Source of the DNA: Zunongwangia pacifica
Lineage (GTDB): Bacteria; Bacteroidota; Bacteroidia; Flavobacteriales; Flavobacteriaceae
Direction of reading: 5' to 3'
Assembly: GCF_023499215.1 (NCBI RefSeq)
Contig: NZ_JAKHSK010000035.1
Coordinates: forward strand, 1 to 53,464
DNA: 53,464 nt
The number at the start of each line of letters is the position of its first letter. Within the stretch, counting starts at the first letter, position 1. A program made the translations under genes and the position numbers. The notes under the pieces were generated by a model. That model was not told the origin of the DNA, did no database searches, and worked only from the letters and a program-made list of their open reading frames with translations. This document shows, one piece after another, positions 34,344-43,094 of this stretch.

Positions 34344-34887
34344 TTTCTTGTGTGTTTAGTTGTTTTATAGTTTCAATTTGATCGAGTACCTGGTTTAACA
34401 GGTCGATCCTTTTTTGAAAGTTGTTAATCATGGCATAGATTACGCGTTTATCCTGCCCGCTTTCTAAAAGGTCTTTTTTTAGTTTATTGTATTCTTTTTC
34501 TAAAGTTTCTAATTGCACCAATGCATCGTTAATGATTTTGTTGGTTTGTGGACTACGCTCTCCTTCGATAGATTTAAGTTCCCTTTCGATAAGCGTACTG
34601 TAAAAATCTTGTGTTTCCTTCATCTGCGGGGAAACTGCAGCAAGACCTGCTTCCTTTGCAAAAGCCGGTGTGTTAAATACATTACCAAAAGCAACAAATG
34701 CTATGATAAGGGCCGCTGCGATGCTACTTAAAGGAATCCAAAGCTTTCTTAGTTTTCCTTTTTTGGGAAGTTTGTTTTTATGTTGCCGGTCGAGTTTTTC
34801 AAGAAATCGATCTTTGTGTCCTGAATCTGGTTCAGCAATATCAAAGTTCAATTCCTTTAGATCTTCAAAGAATTCGTCATTTTTCAT
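34324..34887 (-). CDS. putative anti-sigma factor, single-pass membrane protein
   Basis: The 187-residue protein has a soluble N-terminal part (1-48, FFEDLKELNFDIAEPDSGH), one membrane helix (about 50-68, LWIPLSSIAAALIIAFVAFG) and a helical periplasmic part with coiled-coil character. That topology, and its position immediately after an ECF sigma gene with an 11-base overlap, suggests an anti-sigma factor. It has no zinc-binding HxxxCxxC motif, so it would belong to an atypical class. The function is inferred from context only. Confidence 0.65.
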   Translation of the reverse strand: MKNDEFFEDLKELNFDIAEPDSGHKDRFLEKLDRQHKNKLPKKGKLRKLWIPLSSIAAALIIAFVAFGNVFNTPAFAKEAGLAAVSPQMKETQDFYSTLIERELKSIEGERSPQTNKIINDALVQLETLEKEYNKLKKDLLESGQDKRVIYAMINNFQKRIDLLNQVLDQIETIKQLNTQENETNII

Positions 34888-35434
34888 CTTTCATCATTTT
34901 TTTTCTTAAACTTTCTTTAGCTCGTGAGATGGTTGTCCTGCAATTGGCATAAGAGATATTTAAAATGTCGCCTATTTCTTCATAATCATAACCTTCAATT
35001 AAATGGAGTGTTAGGCAAATCCTGTAATTCTCTTTAAGCGCTTGCATGGCTTTTAAAACCATTTTCACTTTTTCATTTTGAGTATCATTAGTAGTTATTC
35101 CCTCATTCTCGTCTGTTTCGTTTTTAAGATAATCCTTGTAGCTTACTTCTTCGTATTTCGATTTTTTATTGTGGGCATTAATGCTGTTATTTACCACAAT
35201 TCGCTTTAGCCAGGCGCCAAAAGAAGCTTCAGCTTTAAATTGATCGATTTTCTCGAAAGCACTTAAAAAAGACTCTTGCATAATATCTTCTGCCTCGGCG
35301 CTGTGATGAACAATTCTTAATGCGGTATTGTACATGGCCTTGTAATACCTGTTGTAAATCTCCATTTGCGCGCGCTGGTTTCCCTGGCGGCAGTCATTTA
35401 CAAGATCGTTAATATGTGTGATGGTTGGTTGCAA
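34877..35434 (-). CDS. ECF-type RNA polymerase sigma factor
   Basis: The 185-residue protein has sigma region 2 (about 25-95: YKAMYNTALRIV, EDIMQESFLSAFEKI) and region 4 (about 125-180: LKENYRICLTLHLIEGYDYEEIGDILNISYANCRTTISRAKESLRKK). It lacks regions 1 and 3, as in ECF sigma factors. The start is uncertain: the first possible codon is TTG 35434, because conserved residues (LVNDCRQGNQRAQ) lie before the first in-frame ATG. That TTG also overlaps a TATTTTTTTG promoter-like string, so a rare ATT or ATC start is possible. It heads a four-gene operon that ends in two exported solenoid proteins. Confidence 0.9.
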   Translation of the reverse strand: MQPTITHINDLVNDCRQGNQRAQMEIYNRYYKAMYNTALRIVHHSAEAEDIMQESFLSAFEKIDQFKAEASFGAWLKRIVVNNSINAHNKKSKYEEVSYKDYLKNETDENEGITTNDTQNEKVKMVLKAMQALKENYRICLTLHLIEGYDYEEIGDILNISYANCRTTISRAKESLRKKMMKDEK

Positions 35435-35611
35435 AAAAATATCTTGTTTCTAATATAAAGATAGGGGTAGTTTCTATTTGTTACAGTTTTTGAAAATTAT
35501 TTCAGAAAAAACATGCTGGCACAGGAATTGAAACATTTAATAAGCAACAATTTTAAGTGCCTGAAATATAGGAATTGCAGGCATAGAGGTCTCAAAACAA
35601 ATTGAAATAAA

Positions 35612-35631
35612 CAAACTGCAATGACAGTTTG
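35612..35631. promoter_or_regulatory. inverted repeat upstream of lon
   Basis: CAAACTG (35612-35618) and CAGTTTG (35625-35631) form a 7-bp inverted repeat with a 6-base gap, 18 bases before the lon start. It could be an operator or a small hairpin in the leader. A string TGACAGTTTG also occurs just inside the gene near 35677. The evidence for regulation is only the symmetry and position. Confidence 0.4.
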
Positions 35632-35648
35632 ACTTTTAAAGATAACTT

Positions 35649-38099
35649 ATGGCTAAGACAAAATTCACGGATATTGACAGTTTGTCATTACAGGGTATAA
35701 ATGAAGATGCAGAGTTGATACCGTTAATGACGCCTGAAGATGAAGAGGAAATAAACAGAGAAAAATTACCCGAAAATTTACCAATATTACCTTTACGAAA
35801 CACGGTGCTCTTTCCGGGAGTGGTTATTCCCATTACCGCCGGAAGAGATGCTTCGATAAAATTAATTAACGAAGCGAACAATAATGAAAAAATTATTGGT
35901 GTGGTTTCCCAGAAAGATGAAGAAGTAGAAAATCCTGGCATTAAAGACATTAATAATATTGGGGTAGTAGCCCGTATTTTAAGGGTTTTAAAAATGCCCG
36001 ATGGTAATACAACGGTGATTATACAAGGCAAGAAACGTTTTAATATCGCTAAAGTAACTCAGGAAGAACCGTTTCTAAGAGCAAATGTTGAAGAAATTCC
36101 TGAAACAAAACCTGATGCTAAAAATGAAGAATTTGGGGCAATAATCGATGCAATTAAAGATTTGGCGCTTCAGATTATTAAAAGCAGTCCTAATATTCCT
36201 TCAGAAGCTTCTTTTGCGATTAAGAATATCGAGAGTAATTCATTCTTAATCAATTTTGTGTCTTCTAATATGAATCTTACGGTAGAAGAAAAACAAAATC
36301 TTTTAGCGACCAACGATCTAAAAGAAAGAGCGTTGTCTACGCTTAAATTTATGAATATCGAAAACCAGAAACTGGCGTTGAAAAACGATATCCAGTCGAA
36401 GGTACAAAGTGATATGAGCCAGCAGCAACGCGAATATTTCTTGCATCAACAAATGAAAACTATTCAGGAAGAACTGGGTGGTGTTTCTCATGAAGATGAA
36501 ATCGAAGAAATGCGCGTTCGTGCCAGGGATAAAAAATGGAGTGAAGATGTACAAAAGCATTTTGAAAAAGAACTTTCCAAAATGCAACGTATGAATCCAC
36601 AGGTAGCCGAATATTCTATTCAGCGTAATTATCTGGATTTATTTTTAGATCTTCCATGGGATGAGTTTAGCAAGGATAAATTTGATCTTAAACGTGCCAA
36701 GAAAATTTTAGATCGTGATCATTACGGTTTAGACGATGTAAAACGTAGGATTATAGAATATCTGGCGGTTTTAAAACTGCGTAACGATATGAAATCACCT
36801 ATTCTTTGTCTTTATGGGCCTCCGGGAGTTGGTAAAACCAGTTTAGGGAAATCTGTAGCCGAGGCTTTAGGCCGTGAATATGTGCGAATTTCGTTGGGTG
36901 GTTTAAGAGATGAAGCTGAAATACGAGGACATCGTAAAACCTATATTGGTGCGATGCCCGGGAGGATTATCCAGAGTCTTAAAAAAGCAGGAACTAGTAA
37001 TCCTGTTTTTGTACTGGATGAAATTGATAAGCTAAGCATGGGGAATGCCGGCGATCCTTCTTCAGCATTATTAGAAGTTTTAGATCCCGAGCAGAATAGT
37101 GAATTTCATGATAACTTTTTAGAATTAGGTTTCGATCTTTCTAAAGTGATGTTTATTGCGACATGTAATAGTTTAAATACCATTCAGCCTGCATTGCGAG
37201 ATCGTATGGAAATCATTAATGTTACGGGATATACTATTGAAGAGAAAATTGAGATTGCCAAAAGACATTTACTTCCAAAGCAATTAAAAGAGCATGGTCT
37301 AACAAAAGACGATCTTAAAATAGGGAAAGCGCAACTGGAAAAAATCGTGGAAGGCTATACCCGGGAATCTGGGGTTAGAGCCTTAGAAAAGCAGATTGCT
37401 AAAGTGGTACGTTACGGTGCCAAAAGCATCGCGATGGAAGAGGAATATAACAAAAAGGTAACTAACGAAGATATTATCGAAATTTTAGGTAGCCCTCGTT
37501 TAGAGCGTGATAAATACGAAAATAATGAAGTTGCCGGAGTAGTAACCGGATTGGCCTGGACGCAGGTAGGTGGCGATATTCTTTTTATTGAATCGATTTT
37601 ATCTAAAGGAAAAGGAAATTTAAATATTACCGGAAACCTGGGTAAAGTGATGAAAGAGTCGGCTACCATTGCGATGGAATATATTAAATCTAATGCCGGT
37701 GATCTAGGTATAGATGCTGGTATTTTTGAGAAATATAATGTACATATCCATGTGCCCGAAGGAGCTACGCCAAAAGATGGGCCAAGTGCAGGGATTACCA
37801 TGCTTACTTCTTTAGTTTCTTTATTTACTCAGAAAAAGGTGAAGAAAAGCATTGCGATGACCGGTGAGATCACTTTAAGAGGAAAAGTGCTTCCCGTAGG
37901 CGGAATTAAAGAAAAAATACTTGCTGCTAAAAGGGCAAGAATTAAAGAGCTTATTCTTTGTAAAGAAAACGAACGTGATATTAAGGAAATTAAAGACGAA
38001 TATTTAAAAGGTCTTACTTTTCATTATGTAAATGAAATGAGTGAGGTGATTGATATTGCGATTACTCCTGAAAAAGTGAAAAACGCAAAGGAATTGTAA
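35649..38099 (+). CDS. lon: ATP-dependent protease Lon (endopeptidase La)
   Basis: Lon degrades misfolded and regulatory proteins in the cytoplasm. The 816-residue chain has the N-terminal substrate-binding domain ([21 protein letters not shown]), the AAA+ module with Walker [14 protein letters not shown] and Walker [11 protein letters not shown], and the serine/lysine protease domain with the Ser in [11 protein letters not shown] and the Lys in [13 protein letters not shown]. Length and order are complete. The start ATGGCTAAGACA at 35649 is the only good one. No standard -7 box is visible, so it may use a stress-related promoter. Confidence 0.95.
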   Translation: MAKTKFTDIDSLSLQGINEDAELIPLMTPEDEEEINREKLPENLPILPLRNTVLFPGVVIPITAGRDASIKLINEANNNEKIIGVVSQKDEEVENPGIKDINNIGVVARILRVLKMPDGNTTVIIQGKKRFNIAKVTQEEPFLRANVEEIPETKPDAKNEEFGAIIDAIKDLALQIIKSSPNIPSEASFAIKNIESNSFLINFVSSNMNLTVEEKQNLLATNDLKERALSTLKFMNIENQKLALKNDIQSKVQSDMSQQQREYFLHQQMKTIQEELGGVSHEDEIEEMRVRARDKKWSEDVQKHFEKELSKMQRMNPQVAEYSIQRNYLDLFLDLPWDEFSKDKFDLKRAKKILDRDHYGLDDVKRRIIEYLAVLKLRNDMKSPILCLYGPPGVGKTSLGKSVAEALGREYVRISLGGLRDEAEIRGHRKTYIGAMPGRIIQSLKKAGTSNPVFVLDEIDKLSMGNAGDPSSALLEVLDPEQNSEFHDNFLELGFDLSKVMFIATCNSLNTIQPALRDRMEIINVTGYTIEEKIEIAKRHLLPKQLKEHGLTKDDLKIGKAQLEKIVEGYTRESGVRALEKQIAKVVRYGAKSIAMEEEYNKKVTNEDIIEILGSPRLERDKYENNEVAGVVTGLAWTQVGGDILFIESILSKGKGNLNITGNLGKVMKESATIAMEYIKSNAGDLGIDAGIFEKYNVHIHVPEGATPKDGPSAGITMLTSLVSLFTQKKVKKSIAMTGEITLRGKVLPVGGIKEKILAAKRARIKELILCKENERDIKEIKDEYLKGLTFHYVNEMSEVIDIAITPEKVKNAKEL

Positions 38100-38113
38100 T
38101 CATAAAATTATTT

Positions 38114-38146
38114 AAAAAGCCTCGAAGAAATTCGGGGCTTTTTTGT
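38114..38146 (+). terminator. lon terminator
   Basis: AAAAAGCCTCGAA (38114-38126) pairs with TTCGGGGCTTTTT (38131-38143) with one wobble around GAAA, followed by a T run that overlaps the -33 box of cmk. Confidence 0.85.
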
Positions 38147-38174
38147 TTCAGCCATCTTCAAATCTCTATTTTTG
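38142..38174 (+). promoter_or_regulatory. cmk promoter
   Basis: TTTG at 38142-38145 and TATTTTTG at 38167-38174 are 21 bases apart. Transcription would begin about ten bases before ATG 38191, giving a very short leader. Confidence 0.72.
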
Positions 38175-38190
38175 TAAAAATTCCAGCTAA

Positions 38191-38883
38191 ATGACCAAAA
38201 AGATTACTATTGCCATCGATGGGCATTCTTCAACAGGAAAAAGTACAGTTGCCAAACAATTAGCTAAAAAGCTTGGTTATATCTATGTAGATACGGGTGC
38301 CATGTACCGTGCAGTAACACTATATGCTATGCGTAAGGTAATGGTTACCGATAATCGTTTAGATAAAGAAGCTTTGCTTAGACATTTAGCTTTTATAAAT
38401 ATCAAGTTTAAATTCAACGAGAATTTGGGATATGGTGTAGTACATCTAAATAATGAGAATGTAGAAGAAGAAATTAGACTAATGGAGGTGTCTAATAATG
38501 TGAGTAAGGTTGCAGCAATTCCAGAGGTGCGTAAAATGCTTGTGGCGCAGCAGCAGGAGATGGGCAAAGAAGGTGGTGTTGTTATGGATGGCCGTGATAT
38601 TGGTACGGTGGTATTTCCTGATGCCGAATTAAAATTGTTTATGACGGCTTCTGCGGAAAAAAGGGCAGAACGTCGATATAACGAATTGAAGGAAAAAGGA
38701 AGCGATGTAAGCTATGAAGAGGTACTTAAAAATGTAGAGGAACGTGATCATTTAGATTCTACCCGGGAAACTTCTCCTTTAATCAAAGCCAAAGACGCTA
38801 TCGAGATCGATAATACCAATCTTAGCAAAGAAGAGCAATTCGATAAAATCCTCGCTTTGGTAAAAGAAAAAACGGACGCCTAA
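38191..38883 (+). CDS. cmk: (d)CMP kinase
   Basis: This enzyme phosphorylates CMP and dCMP with ATP in pyrimidine nucleotide salvage. The 230-residue protein has the P-loop IAIDGHSSTGKSTVAK, the DTGAMYRA substrate motif and DGRDIGTVVFPDAELK. The lid part reads RAERRYNELKEKG. In many bacteria cmk lies directly before rpsA; here one MFS gene intervenes and starts two bases after its stop. Confidence 0.95.
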   Translation: MTKKITIAIDGHSSTGKSTVAKQLAKKLGYIYVDTGAMYRAVTLYAMRKVMVTDNRLDKEALLRHLAFINIKFKFNENLGYGVVHLNNENVEEEIRLMEVSNNVSKVAAIPEVRKMLVAQQQEMGKEGGVVMDGRDIGTVVFPDAELKLFMTASAEKRAERRYNELKEKGSDVSYEEVLKNVEERDHLDSTRETSPLIKAKDAIEIDNTNLSKEEQFDKILALVKEKTDA

Positions 38884-38884
38884 A

Positions 38885-40078
38885 ATGGCCAAAGTCGATA
38901 ACGCCGCTGAAGAAGGCATAAGTAAATCGGTACTCTATTTAATGTCGGCTGGTGCAGGTTTGGTGGTAGCCAACAATTACTATAATCAGCCTTTATTAAA
39001 TCTAATGGCTAAAGATTTTGGAGTATCAGAATCTGCCGTGAGTAATATTCCGCTTTTTACACAATTAGGCTATGCGTTTGGATTACTGTTTATTATTCCT
39101 TTAGGTGATAAATTTCCGCGCAAAAAAATGGTGATGATCGATTTTGTATTTATTATCGCCAGTCTTTTAGTAATGGCTTTAGCACCAAGCTTGCTAGTAC
39201 TTACTATATCAGGATTTTTTGTAGGTTTTAGTTGCGTGGTACCACAGGTTTTTGTGCCCATGGCGGCACAATTAGCCAAGCCGGAAAAGCGTGGGAGTGC
39301 CATTGGTATTGTGATGAGTGGTTTGCTGATCGGGATTTTAGGCAGCCGATTTGTAAGTGGTTTTGTGGGAGAATATTTTGGCTGGCGCGTGATGTATTTT
39401 ATCGCAGCCGGAATTATGCTTTTCTTCTGGGGATTACTAAAATTGAAATTACCCGAATTGCAACCCGATTTTTCAGGAACCTATAAACAACTTATGCAAT
39501 CCTTATGGAACTATTTTAAAACCGAATCTTCTGTACGATTGGCTGCCCTTCGCGGCGCATTGGGTTTTGCCGGTTTTAGTGCTTTCTGGACGACACTGGT
39601 CTTCCTTATGGAAGATAATTTTAATTACGGAAGCGGGGTAGCAGGTACTTTTGGTGTATTGGGAATTGCCGGTGCCTTAGCCGCAAGCTTAATTGGGAAA
39701 TTAAGCGATACAATGAACAAAAATCGATTGATCATTATTGCAACGTTATTAATGATCATTGCCTGGATAGTTTTTGAGTTTTCAGGATATTCAATTATTG
39801 GGCTTGTGGTAGGAGTTATTTTGGTTGATATGGGGCTACAGTCATTACATATTACCAATCAAAATATTATTTTTTCCAGGAATCCCGATGCACGTAATAG
39901 GATAAATACCATTTATATGGTCGGTTATTTTATCGGTGGTGCTTTAGGTACAACAACCGGTGCGTATGCCTGGGAACTTTTTCAGTGGAGAGGCGTAGCT
40001 TCTTTGGGCTTAATTTACAGTGTGTTGATCCTTGTTTTTCATCTTCTTTTCCGGAAAACTATTCCTGAGGAAAATTAA
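38885..40078 (+). CDS. MFS transporter
   Basis: The 397-residue membrane protein has about 12 transmembrane segments and the motif GDKFPRKK between helices 2 and 3, a variant of the MFS GxLxDRxGRR signature. It begins VLYLMSAGAGLVVANNYYNQPLLNLMAKDFG, typical of AraJ/YdhP-like drug or sugar efflux proteins. The substrate is unknown. It starts two bases after cmk and is presumably cotranscribed with it, then rpsA has its own promoter. Confidence 0.88.
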   Translation: MAKVDNAAEEGISKSVLYLMSAGAGLVVANNYYNQPLLNLMAKDFGVSESAVSNIPLFTQLGYAFGLLFIIPLGDKFPRKKMVMIDFVFIIASLLVMALAPSLLVLTISGFFVGFSCVVPQVFVPMAAQLAKPEKRGSAIGIVMSGLLIGILGSRFVSGFVGEYFGWRVMYFIAAGIMLFFWGLLKLKLPELQPDFSGTYKQLMQSLWNYFKTESSVRLAALRGALGFAGFSAFWTTLVFLMEDNFNYGSGVAGTFGVLGIAGALAASLIGKLSDTMNKNRLIIIATLLMIIAWIVFEFSGYSIIGLVVGVILVDMGLQSLHITNQNIIFSRNPDARNRINTIYMVGYFIGGALGTTTGAYAWELFQWRGVASLGLIYSVLILVFHLLFRKTIPEEN

Positions 40079-40090
40079 GTTTTTAGAGAG

Positions 40091-40121
40091 TTTGAAAATA
40101 TTGAAATTAGTTGTATTTTTG
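40091..40121 (+). promoter_or_regulatory. rpsA promoter
   Basis: TTTG at 40091-40094 and TATTTTTG at 40114-40121 are separated by exactly 19 bases, the best promoter match in the window. The predicted start near 40128 leaves a leader of about 120 bases before ATG 40251, long for this genome. Confidence 0.88.
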
Positions 40122-40250
40122 CACTCCTTTTTGGCAAAAGAACGGAAATGCAGAAAGGCTTGAAAATCAAAACGTAAAACATCTTCTTAGTTTTATTTTG
40201 CTTAAATGTTTCCGAAAGACTTAGAATACAAATTTTAATCAGCAATTATT

Positions 40251-42080
40251 ATGGCTGAAGAACAAAAAGAACAAGAAGTTCAGGAAGTAGCAGGAATGGC
40301 TACAGCATCTCAACCAGAAGTAGAGGAGCAACAAGCTAATCCTGACAAATTCCTAAAAGAATTTAACTGGCACAACTACGAAGAAGGGATTGATCCTATC
40401 GCAGATGATAAGCTGGAAGAATTCGAGAAATTAGTTGAAGAAAACTTCGTAGACACTCTTGATGATGAAGTTGTAACAGGAAAAGTAATCAATATTACAG
40501 ATCGTGATGCAATTATCGACATTAATGCAAAAAGTGAAGGGGTAATCTCTCTTAACGAGTTTCGTTACAACCCAGATCTTAAAGTTGGTGATGAGGTAGA
40601 AGTTTTAATCGACGTTAGAGAAGATGCTACCGGACAGTTAGTACTTTCTCACCGTAAGGCTCGTGTGATCATGGCATGGGATCGTGTGAACAAAGCACAT
40701 GATGAAGGTCTTATCGTTAACGGTTTTGTGAAGTGTCGTACTAAAGGTGGTATGATCGTAGATGTATTTGGTATTGAAGCTTTCTTGCCAGGTTCTCAAA
40801 TCGATGTGAAGCCAATTAGAGATTACGATGCTTATGTAGGTAAAACAATGGAATTTAAAGTGGTGAAAATTAACCACGAATTTAAAAACGTTGTGGTATC
40901 TCATAAAGCACTTATCGAAGCTGATATCGAAGAACAGAAGAAAGAAATTATTGGTCAGTTAGAAAAAGGTCAGGTATTAGAAGGTACTGTTAAGAATATT
41001 ACTTCTTACGGTGTATTCGTTGACCTTGGAGGAGTTGACGGACTTATTCACATTACCGATCTTTCTTGGTCTAGAATTAATCATCCAAACGAGATTGTTG
41101 AACTAGATCAAAAACTTAACGTTGTAATCTTAGACTTTGATGAGGCTAAGACTAGAATCCAGTTAGGTCTTAAGCAATTACATAAACACCCATGGGAAGC
41201 GCTAGACGAAGATCTTAAAGTTGGTGATAAAGTAAAAGGTAAAGTAGTTGTAATCGCAGATTACGGTGCATTTATCGAAGTTGCTGAAGGTGTAGAAGGA
41301 TTAATTCACGTTTCTGAAATGTCTTGGAGTACACACCTAAGATCAGCTCAGGATTTCGTAAATGTTGGTGACGAGGTGGAAGCTCAAATCCTTACTTTAG
41401 ACCGTGATGATCGTAAAATGTCTCTTGGAATTAAGCAATTAACTCCAGATCCATGGACAGATATTACTTCTAAATATCCTGTTGGATCTAAGCATACAGG
41501 TGTAGTTCGTAACTTTACTAACTTTGGTGTATTCGTAGAGTTAGAAGAAGGAATCGACGGACTTATCTATATCTCTGATCTTTCTTGGACTAAGAAAATT
41601 AAGCACCCATCTGAATTCTGTAATGTTGGTGACAAATTAGAAGTTGTAGTATTAGAATTAGATGTTGAAGGACGTAAACTAAGTTTAGGTCATAAACAAA
41701 TCGAAGATAACCCTTGGGATAAATACGAAACTGAATTTGCTGTAGGTACTACTCATACTGCTGCAATTTCTGAAATCGTAGACAAAGGAGCTACTATCGA
41801 TTTTAATGAGGATATTACTGCATTTGTACCACAAAGACACCTTGAAAAAGAAGACGGAAGTAAACTTAAGAAAGGTGAAACTGCAGAATTCCAGATTATT
41901 GAATTCAATAAAGAGTTTAAACGTGTTGTAGCATCTCACGCTGCTATCCACAGAGAAGAAGAGCAAAAAATCGTTAAGCAAGCTGCTAAGAAAGCCGCTT
42001 CACAAAACAACGAGAAAACCACTATTGGTGATGTAAATGCAGACCTTCAGGCTCTTAAAGATAAAATGGAAGGAAAATAA
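40251..42080 (+). CDS. rpsA: 30S ribosomal protein S1
   Basis: S1 binds mRNA and helps start translation. The 609-residue protein has an acidic N-terminal extension (AEEQKEQEVQEVAG...), then six S1 (OB-fold) repeats beginning near residue 70. Repeats 3-6 are closest to one another, with VEGLIHVSEMSW, VDGLIHITDLSW and IDGLIYISDLSW. The C-terminal tail is lysine-rich. Codon use is strongly biased, as expected for a highly expressed gene. It has its own strong promoter and a good terminator. Confidence 0.95.
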   Translation: MAEEQKEQEVQEVAGMATASQPEVEEQQANPDKFLKEFNWHNYEEGIDPIADDKLEEFEKLVEENFVDTLDDEVVTGKVINITDRDAIIDINAKSEGVISLNEFRYNPDLKVGDEVEVLIDVREDATGQLVLSHRKARVIMAWDRVNKAHDEGLIVNGFVKCRTKGGMIVDVFGIEAFLPGSQIDVKPIRDYDAYVGKTMEFKVVKINHEFKNVVVSHKALIEADIEEQKKEIIGQLEKGQVLEGTVKNITSYGVFVDLGGVDGLIHITDLSWSRINHPNEIVELDQKLNVVILDFDEAKTRIQLGLKQLHKHPWEALDEDLKVGDKVKGKVVVIADYGAFIEVAEGVEGLIHVSEMSWSTHLRSAQDFVNVGDEVEAQILTLDRDDRKMSLGIKQLTPDPWTDITSKYPVGSKHTGVVRNFTNFGVFVELEEGIDGLIYISDLSWTKKIKHPSEFCNVGDKLEVVVLELDVEGRKLSLGHKQIEDNPWDKYETEFAVGTTHTAAISEIVDKGATIDFNEDITAFVPQRHLEKEDGSKLKKGETAEFQIIEFNKEFKRVVASHAAIHREEEQKIVKQAAKKAASQNNEKTTIGDVNADLQALKDKMEGK

Positions 42081-42100
42081 TTCTTTCAGTTTATAAAGCT

Positions 42101-42131
42101 AAAAACCTCCTTGAAAAAGGAGGTTTTTTTA
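42101..42131 (+). terminator. rpsA terminator
   Basis: AAAAACCTCCTT (42101-42112) pairs perfectly with AAGGAGGTTTTT (42117-42128), followed by T residues. Confidence 0.9.
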
Positions 42132-42165
42132 TGTTCTGATTTATTTGAAAAAATGATAAACTTTG

Positions 42166-42603
42166 TTATTTCAGCCTGTAGTCCAGTATTTGTTTTTTAC
42201 CCTGATATTCAGAAGTAAGGACCATTACATTATCATTAGTCATTAAAAGTCTTTCGTTTTCTGAAAAGGGATCTTCTTCTAAATCTACAGAGGTTTTATC
42301 AAACTCAAACCGGATATAAATTTCATTATTTAACTTTTCAGTATAAAATTTTCCTTCCGCAGTAATAGTTTCAGTATTGGTCATTCGTTTTTTTAAGAAG
42401 GTACTATCGGGTAATAAAAGATAACTTTCCTGCCAGGCCATTTTTAAGCCTTCTTGCTGTATGTTTTCTGACGGGAAGCGCATCTGTATCAATTCCCATT
42501 TTTGAGGAAAATTCTTAGAGGTATGTAACTCTGAATATTCCGACTGATCGATATTACAGGAAAATATACCGAAAAACAGAAATAAACTAAAGAAATGTTT
42601 CAT
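42166..42603 (-). CDS. small lipoprotein of unknown function
   Basis: The 145-residue product has a lipoprotein signal (MKHFFSLFLFFGIFSC, C16) and a beta-rich body with KWELIQM and DSTFLKKR motifs, reminiscent of lipocalin-like META/DUF domains of Bacteroidota but not clearly matching one. It is a single-gene unit between rpsA and the response regulator. Confidence 0.72.
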   Translation of the reverse strand: MKHFFSLFLFFGIFSCNIDQSEYSELHTSKNFPQKWELIQMRFPSENIQQEGLKMAWQESYLLLPDSTFLKKRMTNTETITAEGKFYTEKLNNEIYIRFEFDKTSVDLEEDPFSENERLLMTNDNVMVLTSEYQGKKQILDYRLK

Positions 42604-42695
42604 GACTGAGATTTGAGATCTATAGTATAGATGCTAAAATCTTCAATGGGTTGCGTGAAAAGTTAATAAAAACTAAAAAAAATATTTATATTAAG

Positions 42696-43094
42696 TTAAT
42701 TTTGGTGATTTTGAAGCACATTTTTAAGACTATCTATCGTTACTGGTTTTACAATATAGTTGCTAACGTTATCGTATGATTTTGCCTTATTAATATCACT
42801 GGGATCGATAGAAGAGCTAACGATATAAATCGTAATTACCTTTTCACTCTTAATCTTTATAAATTCTTCTAAAAATTCCCATCCATCCATTACGGGCATA
42901 TTAAGGTCTAATAATATAACATCTGGTAATTCGTCTTCTGCAGATATTATAGCCTTTAAGTGATTTAAAGCTTCTTTGCCATTATGGAAAACCAAAAAGC
43001 CATTACAAAAATCGGCTAATTCCATTATTTTTTTTGCGCTAAAAACGAATATTGGATCATCATCAATAACGCAGGCAAGATCAATTTTCTTCAT
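42696..43094 (-). CDS. single-domain response regulator (CheY-like)
   Basis: The 132-residue protein is a receiver domain alone: D11-D13 acidic cluster, phospho-acceptor D63 in ILLDLNMPVMDG, and a conserved Lys in NYIVKPVTID. It has no output domain, so it must act through a partner or in a phosphorelay. Its start overlaps the end of the multi-PAS histidine kinase gene by 14 bases, making that kinase the likely donor. Confidence 0.92.
   Translation of the reverse strand: MKKIDLACVIDDDPIFVFSAKKIMELADFCNGFLVFHNGKEALNHLKAIISAEDELPDVILLDLNMPVMDGWEFLEEFIKIKSEKVITIYIVSSSIDPSDINKAKSYDNVSNYIVKPVTIDSLKNVLQNHQN

Noticed and set aside
35636-37801. Minus-strand frames opposite lon
   Set aside because: They mirror the lon reading frame and have low-complexity, serine- and phenylalanine-rich products typical of antisense shadows.
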